From Harmonia axyridis (taxonomy: Eukaryota > Arthropoda > Insecta > Coleoptera > Coccinellidae), in the NCBI RefSeq assembly GCF_914767665.1, contig NC_059501.1, positions 50,034,798 to 50,098,797 of the forward strand: a stretch of 64,000 bases of DNA, written 5' to 3'. Numbering within the stretch: the stretch's first letter is position 1; each line of letters starts with the position of its first letter. Both the position numbers and the translations under genes were made by a program. Positions 10,133 through 20,332 of the stretch are shown in pieces. The notes under the pieces are model-generated. The model made no database searches and was not told where the DNA came from. It was given only the letters and a program-made list of their open reading frames with translations.

Positions 10133-10748
10133 TATCGTGAATCTTTAAGGGAATTCGACTGATAAGAAGGATTTCAGTTTTACTCTTTATTCATACCAAG
10201 CTTTCGGAACTGGTTAGTTCCTTCCTCAGGGTTACTACAATTTTAACAATTAAACTTAAAATTACATATACAAAAAGACTTTCCCAAATCTTTAAAAACA
10301 GTCACTTACAGAATTTGAGGTTGTCTCCTTAATAAGTTAGAATTCATCAATTAACGCAAATTTTTAAGTAAATTAGTCTCAAATACTCTATCAGTTGGAT
10401 TAATCTTTCTTTGTCAATTGGATGTGAAGTATAAACAGTGTGTCTAACCTAACTTAATTATTTTCTTTGGTACATATCACAGAATCGCATTGCGTCAACT
10501 TTGGTTTACTTTTTCTTCTTATTTTTATTCGTCTAGTGGTCCATCATAACTTATTAAGGAGACAACCTCAAATTCTGTAAGTGACTGTTTTTAAAGATTT
10601 GGGAAAGTCTTTTTGTATATGTAATTTTAAGTTTAATTGTTAAAATTGTAGTAACCCTGAGGAAGGAACTAACCAGTTCCGAAAGCTTGGTATGAATAAA
10701 GAGTAAAACTGAAATCCTTCTTATCAGTCGAATTCCCTTAAAGATTCA

Positions 10749-10753
<5 letters not shown>
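10133..10753. repeat. Inverted repeat of Penelope-like termini
   Basis: Two 207-bp arms (10133-10339 and 10547-10753) are near-perfect inverse copies around a ~207-bp spacer. Each arm carries CCTGAGGAAGGAACT, AACC, AGTTCC, GAAAGC followed by AATAAAGAG, the same layout as the tail of the Penelope-like element at 20185-20240. It looks like a pair of terminal repeats in inverted orientation whose coding interior has been lost. The outer ends abut TA tracts on both sides. Confidence 0.75.
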
Positions 10754-10811
<58 letters not shown>

Positions 10812-10840
10812 ATATATATTATTTATATATATATATATTG
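10754..10840. repeat. (TA)n tract
   Basis: TA tract with TATT interruptions. The following 10841-10979 is AT-rich with nothing recognisable. Confidence 0.9.
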
Positions 10841-11164
10841 TAAATTTTATCTATTCCCCTAATAAATGGTATGACTAATGCATTAATTAACCTCCTGAAG
10901 AAATTAGATTGATTCAGAAATCTCATTTTAAAATTGACAGATTATACAGTCGAGTGAAAGATAGGATGACTGTTGATAACCCAGCAAACACAAATACGTA
11001 TCATAGACATAACATATATATTACAACGATCTATGTTACATAACAATGTAACAAACTCTCGCCTTTCTCGTACCGCTCAACGACCGCTCTATGTTCGCCT
11101 TCCGTTACATAACATGTAACAAAATTGCCATGTATCATGTACAGATCATGTAACATACATGATA

Positions 11165-11345
11165 CATCGCTGGTATATTACATCTGTAATATTTATGGTA
11201 CATCCTTTATGTATCATATACGTAGCTGGTACATTTCTGTATAGATGATGTACCTTACATGATACATTGAAAGATATTGCTGGTACATTACATCTGTAAT
11301 ATCCTTTATGTATCATTTACGTAGCTGATATATTGCTGTTATATA
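11165..11345. repeat. Subterminal tandem repeat, ~109-bp period
   Basis: GCTGGTA(T/C)ATTACATCTG at 11171 recurs at 11280, each followed by TGTATCAT(A/T)TACGTAGCTG. This is a two-unit degenerate tandem inside the CCCAGCAAAC element. Confidence 0.6.
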
Positions 11346-11395
11346 ATGATTTACATAGATAATACGTACCTTTCATATAACATTCAGATAGCTCT

Positions 11396-11472
11396 AACGT
11401 TTCTCTTATATATCATATGATATATAAGAGAAACGTTCTCTTATATATCATATGATATATAAGAGAAACGTT
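11396..11472. repeat. Duplicated perfect palindrome
   Basis: A 42-bp palindrome centred on CATATG (arms AACGTTTCTCTTATATAT and complement) is followed at once by a 35-bp repeat of most of itself. The unit could form a cruciform. Confidence 0.85.
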
Positions 11473-11674
11473 TACGTAGCTGATATATTTCTGTTATATA
11501 AAAATTAATATTGATATATACTTTTTATATAACATTCAGATATCTGTTATGTTACTTTTATATATCATGTTTGTAGCTGATATATATCTCTAATATATCT
11601 CACACAGAACTGAGATATTGTTTTATATTGCATGGAGAATTTTTTACTGAGGTTTTATGTAATATAAATATATA

Positions 11675-11950
11675 CAGGCTGGCTCAGTTTTTTGTAGAAT
11701 AACAGTTGTGAGAGTTTTCAGTTTTTAAGATGAAAACATAATATGAATATGGGTCGTAATTTCATCATAAGGAAGTTATATCGAGGTTGTTCAAGTTACC
11801 AGATTTATCAATAAAATCTTTAATTTTGAACAACCTGATGTCAATAACCTCCTTATGTTTTTGTGAATTTATTGACCTATAAAGTGACTATGACGCTTTC
11901 ATCCTAAAAGTGAATACACCAAGTTACTCTACAAGAACTGGGCCAACCTG
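11675..11950. mobile_element. 276-bp MITE nested in the CCCAGCAAAC element
   Basis: Termini CAGGCTGGCTCAGTTTTTTG and, in complement, CAGGTTGGCCCAGTTCTTG, flanked by TATA on both sides. The insertion separates two inverted arms of the host element (ATTGCATGG...TTTACTGAG at 11628-11660 and its complement near 11966-12000). Confidence 0.75.
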
Positions 11951-11999
11951 TATATGGTTATATTACATAATATATACTCAGTAAAAAGATCACCATGCA

Positions 12000-13485
12000 A
12001 TATAAAAAAATTTATCCGTTCTATGTGATATAACCAAAAGAAATATATCTGCTACAAACAAGAGACATAAGAAAAATGTAATAGTTATCTGAATGTTTAT
12101 ATTACATATAGGTACTCAGAAGTAAATTCTCTATGCAATTCAAAAACAATACATACCTGTACAATTCTTTCTGGAGGAAAAACTAATCAAACTACATATA
12201 AAAAATCTAAATATGCCGACACCACACAAATTATGTTTTAGTGAATTTGTTGGAATTTTTTTCAATACCTTCCAAACAAAAATATAACAAACGATACACA
12301 ATACCAATTGAAACTAAAACTGCTGGTATCTAGCCAACATCAATTAATAAGAGATATATCACTTATAAATTACATGAAAAGAGATACTTATGAATTGAGG
12401 TGCATTCCAAAAATATATATTTAAACTCCATCTTTCATTTTTTGCTAGAAAGATATTTTTATTTTGAACCTAGAAAGTTCAACAAAAACCAGATTCCTAC
12501 GTTTGGTATGCACCACATTTGAAATATTACAAATAATTTATGAATAGTAACACAGGATTTAATAATTTAACAATTGGGTGTTTGTTAAATGAAAGATCAT
12601 AGAATTATTGAAAATTTTTAATGTAATCAAAGTACCTACATCAACCAAAACTTATTTTTGTCTCTTGATCCTCAATGTGGCCAGCCTTATCCACTCGGCC
12701 GATATCTATCTTCTCAAAGTCTGCACATTGGATAAATGATTGAGATACAAAACCTAAACATATTGGAATGTTATTAAAAAATGGTATTTACAATTAAAAT
12801 TCTCAGTAACGAGGTTTCCTGATTGGATAAATAACAAATTTCTTCAAAAAGCAACATCGAAAAAATATAGAGTTCTTACATAATATAAAGTTATGAAAGT
12901 TTTGAATACATGAGTAAACTTCAGGAGGTGATTCCTCACTCTGAAACAGCAAAATTATTTATATCATACTAAAACATTTGATTAAACTTATCAGAATCTA
13001 TTTCTCAAAAAGCATCCTTATGTGATCTGACATTGGTCATTAATAATGATGGAAGAAAAGTGTATTGTGCATATATGAAATCTAGATATTTTAATTTCAC
13101 GAATAGTAGAGAATAACATAGGTATATACATCACAAACATAAATAAAATATAGCAGAAAAATAGTCTAAGTAGTAAAAACTAGCGCACTATTCAGATACT
13201 TCTTATTTACATGATAAAACAATTGTGATATTACTTCAGAACTATATACACCCAAATGCAAATTACCATAAAAAGGAAAAATATCAAAATGCATATAATT
13301 TGAATGAAGAAGACAGAAACCATGTACACATTCCATTAACGATCCACAAAAACATGCAGCAAATATACCTATGCTATTAACAGGCATGCAAGTACAAAAG
13401 CAAAATGAAAGGCACATACAACAGCATTTATATATCTAAATGTAGTTACGTTGTCGAAGTATACTTATATTCACTTACCTCACAT
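12000..13485. other. Non-coding interior of the CCCAGCAAAC element
   Basis: AT-rich sequence. The only stretch that stands out is 12655-12730, where the minus strand has higher GC and an open frame (FEKIDIGRVDKAGHIEDQET) after a CAG. It could be a relict exon; no family was recognised. The 83-residue frame at 13166-13417 has no recognisable motif. Confidence 0.4.
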
Positions 13486-13490
13486 ATTTT

Positions 13491-13723
13491 TGTTATAAAT
13501 ATTATGTAATAGTTAAGAAGAATATGACATTGTTTAGTTATGATAAATATTATAGTATTCTGTGGTTAGAATGATATTAAGTAGAATGACACTGTCGTCA
13601 AAAAAAGAGTGATTGAGAAAAATGTAAAAGGTTGTTAAAATAAAGTGAAGTTATTAATTTGGGAATTTAGTGATTTCATTAAAAATATAAAGATACAAAT
13701 AAACCCCCCATATTTCCGTAATA
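13491..13723 (+). repeat. Copia 5' LTR
   Basis: 233 bp; starts TGTTATAAATATTATG and ends TTCCGTAATA. It directly precedes the primer site. Confidence 0.93.
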
Positions 13724-13743
13724 GGTTATGGGTCCAGGTTACG
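13724..13743 (+). promoter_or_regulatory. Primer-binding site, half initiator-tRNA type
   Basis: GGTTATGGGTCCAGG directly follows the LTR. It is close to the Drosophila copia site, which pairs with the internal part of initiator tRNA-Met after cleavage in the anticodon loop (established for copia). Confidence 0.75.
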
Positions 13744-13790
13744 TGAATAATCAGTGATTAATAAGGTAAATTTGGAAATTTGATCTAAAA

Positions 13791-15785
13791 ATGGCATCCA
13801 CGCTCGTTCATCTACCACAACTAACTTCATCCAGCAACTTTAATAACTGGAAATTTAGAGTGAGAATATTAGAAGAAAAACAGATATCTGAGACACTGGA
13901 GAAAACAATAGATGAATTTTCAAACGAAACTTTGAAAAATGATTTCCTATTAAAGGACTCCAAGGCCAAGTGCATAATAGTACAATGTCTTACTGACAAA
14001 CACTTAGACATGGTCAAGGATGCAAAAACTTCCAAAGATATGATGAAAGCCCTACAGGATGTATTTGAAAGAAGAAGTGTGTTCACAAAGTTGACACTAA
14101 AAAAGAAATTATTAATGTTAAAACACAAAAGAAATGAAAAACTGAAACATCATTTCCTAAATTTTGACACCCTGTTACGTGACCTAGAAAGCGTAGGAGC
14201 TAAAATGGAAGAAGAAGTCAAGGTTTGTCACCTTTTAATATCACTTAATGATGAGTTTGAGTCAGTAATTGCTGCAATTGAAACGATGAGTTCAACCTCT
14301 GTGTCGATGGATTTTGTAAAATCAAGACTTCTAGATGAAGAACTAAAAATCAAATCAAAAAGTAGACCAAACAATGAAAACTCTGAGGTTTCATTCACAT
14401 ATACATGCTTTAAATGTGGCAAAAAGGGTCATAAAATTGCAGAATGTCGTAATCAATTAAGAGGAAATTTTAGAGGAAGAAGAGGCTACAGCAGGGGTAC
14501 TTACAACAATAGAGGACAAGGCTCAATTTCAAATGGCAATCATAATCAGTCAAACAAGGCTGATGAAGTATCATTCATTACAAATAGGCCAATAGAATCA
14601 AGAAGAGATCTTACCAAGTTTATTCTAGATTCAGGCTGTACACAACATATGGTGATGGAAGAATTGGAGCAATACATGACAGAAATCAAGCAGCTGAAAC
14701 TGGAAGTTAGAATTGGAACTGCAAAGGACAATCAAATTCTATATGCTAGAAAACAAGGAATAATTAGAGGTATTTGTCAGGGAAAAGAAATTAAAATAGA
14801 TGCATTGATAGTTGAAGGTATGTCTCATAATTTAATTTCTGTTTCAAAATTGTTGAAGAATAATTTTCAAGTAACCTTTAGTAATGATAAGCAAGGTAAT
14901 AAACAAGCTATTTTGTCAAAATCTAATGTAATATTTAGTTGTAAGTCAATCAATGATTTATTCTTTTTGAGGGTACACTTCGATGTCAAAAAATCCAATT
15001 GTAATGTGACAAATAATAACTATGATTTCAACTATTTAACTGGTGAAACTACTGATAAGGATATTTGGCATAGAAGGTTAGGTCATTTAAATAGACAAGG
15101 CTTAAGACAACTAGGTTTACCTTTCAATAATGATATTTGTAGTACTTGTGTTGAAGGAAAAAGTACAAGAAAGCCCTTTCGTACATGTATAAAGAAAACT
15201 ATGAAAATTGGTGAATTAATACATTCAGATATAGCAGGTCCTATTGCTACTCCGACTTCAGAAGGTCATAAATATTTTCAAGTTTTGATTGATGACTATT
15301 CTCATTTTTTAATTGTTAAACTTTTAAAACATAAAAATGAAGCAGAACAAAATTTAATTGACTTTATCAAATTGATTAAAACACAGCATGGTTTAAAGAC
15401 AAAAAGAGTTAGAGTAGATAATGGTGGGGAATTTGTATCAGGTTGTTCTGGGGTTTTTTGCAGAGATAAAGGTATTGAGCTCGAGTACACGCTGCCATAT
15501 GCTCCGCAAGAGAATGGAAAAGCTGAACGGATGAATAGAACACTTTTGGATAAAGTACGCACAAAATTTTCTGAGACAAATCTACCAAGAAAGTTATGGG
15601 GCGAAGCAGTCTTGTGTTCGGCTTATGAGCTAAACAGATCTCCTACTCAAGCCAATAATGGAGAAACTCCTGCTCAAAGGTGGTATAAGAAAAATGATTT
15701 ATCTAAACTACGAATTTTTGGAAGTCAAGCTTGGGCAGTCATTTTACCTAGGCAAAGCAAACTTGAAAAGAGAGCACAGCCATGT
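13791..15785 (+). pseudogene. Copia Gag-protease-integrase, 5' part
   Basis: The frame starts at ATG 13791, 67 bp after the 5' LTR primer region. Gag (UBN2 type) covers about residues 1-200; the CCHC knuckle CFKCGKKGHKIAEC is at 206-219; the protease motif is FILDSGCTQHM near 278. GAG-pre-integrase follows (WHRRLGHLNRQGL, CSTCVEGK). The integrase core has HSDIAGP, VDNGGEF and APQENGKAERMNR, so D, D and E are present. The frame runs into a nested (AT)n-tailed LINE after KRAQPCIMI; the residues printed after that (alternating Ile-Tyr, then an unrelated tail to 15995) are not Copia. The coding sequence resumes after 16600. Confidence 0.9.
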
Positions 15786-15789
15786 ATAA

Positions 15790-15865
<76 letters not shown>

Positions 15866-16600
15866 TTTTGAGAAAGAGCAATACAAAATATTAATTTCAA
15901 ACAATCAAGCATATGTGTCGATGAATCTCAGTATTAGCAGAGGAAATGTAACGGGGCATCATACATTTCAACGTATGATACAAGAGAACAGATAAAAACC
16001 TCAGCAAAAACTCTGTCCCCCCGTATCGGTGTAGTGACTGGTTTGTGTAAACGTTTACAGAATAAGCTGACATAATTTATATTGAAGGACTTCCTCTTCA
16101 ACCAAAACAAAATTTCCTTTATCCTCTCTTTTCGGTTGACAACTCTATAATTTCCAATTGGATCCTAAAACAAAAAGAAAAGAAGCAGAAAGGAGTACTA
16201 AATATTAGTTTTCATTATATCGATTTGAAGTCAACTACCCATTTTAAAAAAGAATCTGAAACTGAATGGATAGCTTGGAAACCATCATGAAATTTATAAA
16301 TCGGACAATCATTCACCAAGTGGTCAATGGTCTCTTCTACACCACACTCACATAGTGGGCTATCAATAGAACGCCATTTGAAGAGGGTACTATTACAACG
16401 ACCATGACCAGTTCTAAGTCTATTCAAAATACACCAAATTTTCCTAGGAAGATTGAAACCTAGAACTTTTTCTGAGGGATCAACAATAAGACTTTTGTTG
16501 AAAACGTTAGAAGAAGTCCATCCCGAATGCCAAATTTCCTTGTCGCTTTCATTGAATTCAAGGAAGGTGTTAGTCCATAAAGGTTTGCGTGATAATGATA
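15786..16600 (-). mobile_element. 5'-truncated LINE inserted in Copia integrase
   Basis: A 797-bp insert (15795-16591) is bracketed by the 9-bp target duplication ATAATGATA (15786-15794, 16592-16600). On the minus strand it carries the C-terminal end of a LINE ORF2, a ~350-bp 3' UTR, and an (AT)n tail (15795-15862). Copia coding sequence continues on both sides, so this is a clean secondary insertion. Confidence 0.88.
16215..16590 (-). pseudogene. LINE ORF2 C-terminal fragment with CCHC motif
   Basis: The minus-strand frame reads LGFNLPRKIWCILNRLRTGHGRC, then a CECGVEETIDHLVNDCP zinc motif, and stops at 16215. This RTGHG plus C-x-C-x7-H-x4-C arrangement is usual at the C-terminus of ORF2 in Jockey/I/R1-type LINEs. 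The upstream part of the listed frame (to 16661) is antisense Copia, not LINE. RT and endonuclease are absent, as in a 5'-truncated insertion. Confidence 0.75.
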
Positions 16601-18420
16601 GGATACATGAAAGCTGGATATAGATTATGGAATTATCAGAAAGATGAAGTAATATGTTCAAGAGATGTAAGATTTAACGAGAAATGTACAAATTTTGACG
16701 AGATAACAAAAGGTATGGAAGATTATAAAGAAGAAAAAATTATATCGATTCAAAATTTTACAGAAAAATCTGAAAACGGTGAAGATAAAGTAGAAGAAAA
16801 CAATCGGGATGATTCAACAGGTATCAGTTCAGAAAGTTCAGAGGAGAGTTTTCCAGAAATAAATGAAACAAGAAGAGGAAGGAAAATAAATCCACCAAAA
16901 CATTTGAACGAATATGAAATCTACACAGCTTATTGCTTAATATCAAAACAAAATATTGATACACTAGAATATGAAGATGCTATGAAAGATGAATTATGGA
17001 AGAAAGCGATTGAAAAAGAACTCGATTCACATCGAAAATTAAACACATAGACAGAAGCTAAATTACCACAAGAAAATAAAGCAATACAAACAAAATGGAT
17101 ATTCAGAATAAAAGAAGATGGATCAAGGAAAGCAAGAGTAGTAGCCAAGGGTTATCAGATGAAGGAGGTGAACTATTTTAAACCAACATATTCACCAGTT
17201 GCGAGATTGTCCACAATAAGATTACTCTTATCGATAGCTCTAAAAAAGGATTGGAAAACAAGACAATTAGACATTCCTACAGCTTTTTTGAACGGAAAGT
17301 TAGAAAGTGAAGTTTACATTTATGCTCCAGCCGGTGTAGAAACGAAATCTCATATATTAAAACTAAATAGAGCTCTGTATGGACTAAAAGAATCGCCAAA
17401 AGTATGGAACGACACCTTCGATAACTTTGCAACTAAGAATAACTTCAAAAGATCAAGACATGACTGTTGTCTATACTGTGGGGACAATGTATGGATTGTT
17501 CTTTATGTCGATGACATAATTGTAGTTGGAAAAGAGCAATGTGTTCAGGAGACAGAAAAATTACTGAAACAATATTTCCAAGCCAAAGATTTGGGAGAAG
17601 TGGAGAATTTTCTGGGAATGAAGATATTAAGAACAGAAAATATAATTAAAATTAATCAAACTAAATATATAGAGAAACTTTTGACAACTTTCAATATGGA
17701 ACAATGTAAACCAAAGAAAACCCCGATGGAAAAAACCTTTCAATATAACGACAAAAACGAAATACTTGACAATGTGCCTTATCGTCAACTGATAGGAGGA
17801 CTAATGTATCTATCTACTAGCACCAGACCAGATATAACTTTCTCAGTTTCATATTTGAGTAGATTTCTAGATAGACCGACATTAGAAACATGGAATGCAG
17901 GTAAAAGAATATTACGATATCTTCAAGGTGGTACTAAAGATATTGGACTGACATTTTATAAAGACACTGAAAATGATTCAAAATTAGAAGGATATTCGGA
18001 TGCAGATTGGGGAACAGACAAAAATGATCGAAAGAGTGTGAGTGGCTGCATAACATTGTATGATGGAGATCCAAAAAACAAAGTTGCGTTGCGTTATCTA
18101 CAGCTGAGGCTGAGTGTGTGGCTGCGGCTACTTGTGCTCAAGACTTAATTAATTTAAAAGGAATTTTAAATGATTTAAAACTTAATAATGATACAATTCT
18201 TTACTGTGACAACAAAAGTTCAATATTAATGTCTAAAAGCAATGAGAATTCTAAAACGGCGAAACACATAGATATAAAATATCATTATTTAAAAGATTTA
18301 GTATCTAGAAAAGAATTAGATCTTGAATATATTTCAACTGAAGAAAATTTGGCTGATATGCTAACAAAACCTTCAAGCAAAGAAATTTTTGTTGAATTAA
18401 GGAATAAGGTCAACATTTCT
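16601..18420 (+). pseudogene. Copia integrase tail, reverse transcriptase and RNase H
   Basis: The Copia frame resumes at ATAGGATACATGAAAGC (YMKAGYRLWNYQKDEV). A TAG at 17048-17050 breaks the frame where the family usually has Trp (HRKLNT/TEAKLP). RT then reads KWIFRIK, KARVVAKGYQ, RQLDIPTAFLNG, LYGLKESPKVWN and the catalytic LYVDDIIVVG (near 17505). RNase H begins GYSDADWGTDKNDRKSVSG. Near 18072 a short deletion shifts the frame, after which ALSTAEAECVAAA, LYCDNKSS, KHIDIKYHYLKD and NLADMLTKP continue to the stop at 18421. Three independent lesions (LINE, stop, frameshift) make it non-functional. Confidence 0.92.
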
Positions 18421-18488
18421 TAATTAACGATTTTCATGTTTTCTCATATATAAATAAATAAATATAAACATTTCAAATCGAGGAGGTG

Positions 18489-18727
18489 TGTTATAAATAT
18501 TATGTAATAGTTAAGAAGAAGAAGAATATGACATTGTTTAGTTATGATAAATATTATAGTATTCTGTGGTTAGAATGATATTAAGTAGAATGACACTGTC
18601 GTCAAAAAAAGAGTGATTGAGAAAAATGTAAAAGGTTGTTAAAATAAAGTGAAGTTATGAATTTGGGAATTTAGTGATTTCATTAAAAATATAAAGATAC
18701 AAATAAACCCCCCATATTTCCGTAATA
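18489..18727 (+). repeat. Copia 3' LTR
   Basis: 239 bp, preceded by the purine tract GAGGAGGTG (18480-18488). Differs from the 5' LTR mainly by an extra AAGAAG. Confidence 0.93.
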
Positions 18728-18732
18728 ATTTT

Positions 18733-18895
18733 CACTATGAAACTAATCTGGAATTGGTGAAAAATCATCGAATGTTGAAAATTATTTTTACAGTTTTTCA
18801 CTTCTTATCTCACATATTTCCACGATGAAAGTAATCCGGAATTGTTGAAAAATCAAAGAATATTGAATATTATTATTATTATAGTTCATCACTTC
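18733..18895. repeat. Imperfect tandem repeat split by Copia
   Basis: The unit CTTA(C/T)CTCACATATTT(T/C)CAC(T/G)ATGAAA...GGAATTG(G/T)TGAAAAATCA occurs across the Copia insertion point (13474-13490 plus 18733-18790) and again at 18805-18870. Copia landed in the first unit. Confidence 0.65.
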
Positions 18896-19358
18896 TAACT
18901 AACAATCAAAAGTTAGAGAATGCATATCACTTTTCACTGCACTAGTCCTGGCAAAAATCTCTAACCAGTTCAACTTTAATAAAGGTTATGTATTAAAAGA
19001 GTACTTGTATAGATCTGAGTAATATATCATGAATATGCTATATTTACATAGCTTTTACATAATATTAGCAATGTAAAATATATATTGCGAATGTTACATA
19101 TATGATATGTAACTATATTACACAAGAGTAGATATCAGAGTAATATTGTTTTTAGGGATGCTGGAAGATGTATCATATACGTAACTTCAGTAATATAACA
19201 ATGTTACATATATGATATATGAATAAGTCAAATAATTTCATGGATATATGAAATGTTATGTATCAGATACATTAGTTTTGAGATGTATCAGGTATATACC
19301 TCATTTCTTAGGGATGTTATGTAACGGGAAGGCGCATATAACAACATGGTTTGCTGGG

Positions 19359-20280
19359 AATATGAGTGGTGTGGTATATTGTATTCCTTGTTCAATATGT
19401 AGTCTCAGCTTTTGAAGAGAAGGATTGCTCAACACAAAAGCGACATCAAGAATCCAAACAAGATTTGTGCCCTAGCGGACCATACCCGGGACAAAGACCA
19501 TCCAATGAATTATGATTCCACCAAAATTCTTGAATGTGAAGTGAATGAAAAAAAAAGATGTTTCTTAGAGATGTACCATATCAAACGCGAAACCTGTTCG
19601 ATGAATTACAGAAGGGATGTAAACAATATTAGCTCCATCTATTCTTATTTGATTCATTATAACCAGTTTAGTGGGAGTGAATTGAATGAATCACATTCCA
19701 CAAGTTCTGCAGTCGTAGAGATCACGTGATTGATTCCTATGTTCTGGACCGGTTTAGTGAGAGTAGATTGGTGTTTGGTTCATGTCATCTTTTAACAATC
19801 GCATTAGTTCTGAGTTCGGTGAGAGTGAATTACTGGGACCAATGTGATTTAATGCTACTCTATGTTTCAATTGTCATGTGCGTGTATTCTGTGGCAAGTC
19901 TGGTTGACAACATTTTTGACAACCTCTCATTTGATTATTCTGTTTACTTTGTTTACATGATTAAAATTGATTTATACTCCTTTGCTAACGAAATATAAGA
20001 TCTTTTTTCGCTGAAGTTGTTGATGTTCTTGTTCTTTGCTTTCTTGAGAGCTATTGATTTGTGTTCAAATAAGATCTTTATAACTCTGTATTTCGGTATG
20101 TACTATTTGTATTGTTATTTTTATATATTTTTACATGCTTGTGATGAATCATGTTTTGACTGTTTGCTATTGCTATTGTAGAGTCCTGAAGAAGATCCCC
20201 ATCGGGATCGAAACGTCGACTAAATGGAATAAATAAGAGTGACATTATAACACTTATCAATTTTCCCACACCCCTTATCA
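19359..20280 (+). mobile_element. 5'-truncated Penelope-like element
   Basis: Starts directly at the right end of the CCCAGCAAAC element with the end of a GIY-YIG endonuclease, continues with about 450 bp of AT-rich sequence and ends in the tail CCTGAAGAAGATCCCCATCG, GGATCGAAACGTCG, AATAAATAAGAG. This tail is the usual 3' end of insect Penelope-like elements. RT is absent. The exact 3' border is not fixed; it is taken before the AT-rich stretch at 20281. Confidence 0.8.
19367..19729 (+). pseudogene. GIY-YIG endonuclease remnant of Penelope-like element
   Basis: The region begins with SGVVYCIPCSIC, the GIY half of the domain. The expected YIGQT block is missing and the frame shifts near 19400. 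It then reads LKRRIAQHKSDI (R and H of the active site region), CALADHTRDKDH, KILECEVNEKKRCFLEMYHI and MNYRRDVNNIS, which is the normal order and spacing of a Penelope C-terminus (the catalytic Glu lies in FLEM). The frame stays open to the TGA at 19727. It is a dead fragment. Confidence 0.82.
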
Positions 20281-20332
20281 AATTTACTACTATTGTTGTA
20301 TATTGGGAATTAAAATTGTTGATATATATATA

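Larger units (their letters stand above)
13491..18727 (+). mobile_element. Copia LTR retrotransposon
   Basis: LTRs at 13491-13723 and 18489-18727 (TGTTATAAAT...CCGTAATA) flank a gag-pol region. A 5-bp target duplication ATTTT lies at 13486-13490 and 18728-18732. LTRs differ by a 6-bp AAGAAG insertion and about one substitution. The coding region is broken by a nested LINE, a stop codon and a frameshift, so the copy is dead although young by LTR divergence. Confidence 0.95.
10980..19358. mobile_element. DNA element with CCCAGCAAAC ends, hosting nested insertions
   Basis: The left end CCCAGCAAAC (10980) is matched by GTTTGCTGGG at 19349-19358. Subterminal blocks are also shared in inverse: CTTCC(C)GTTACATAACAT near 11098-11115 and 19316-19334. 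Without the nested Copia the element is about 3.1 kb. The subterminal regions are packed with variants of TGTATCATATACGTAGCTG in both orientations. No transposase is seen. A clean target duplication could not be found (flanks ...GATAA and AATATG...), so the superfamily is unknown. Confidence 0.6.

Noticed and set aside
13166..13417. 83-residue cysteine-rich frame
   Set aside because: No motif, no signal for splicing or promoter, and it lies in non-coding element DNA.
16591..16661. Upstream 24 residues of the minus-strand frame 16215-16661 as part of the LINE
   Set aside because: This stretch is antisense to Copia coding sequence beyond the target duplication, so it is not LINE.
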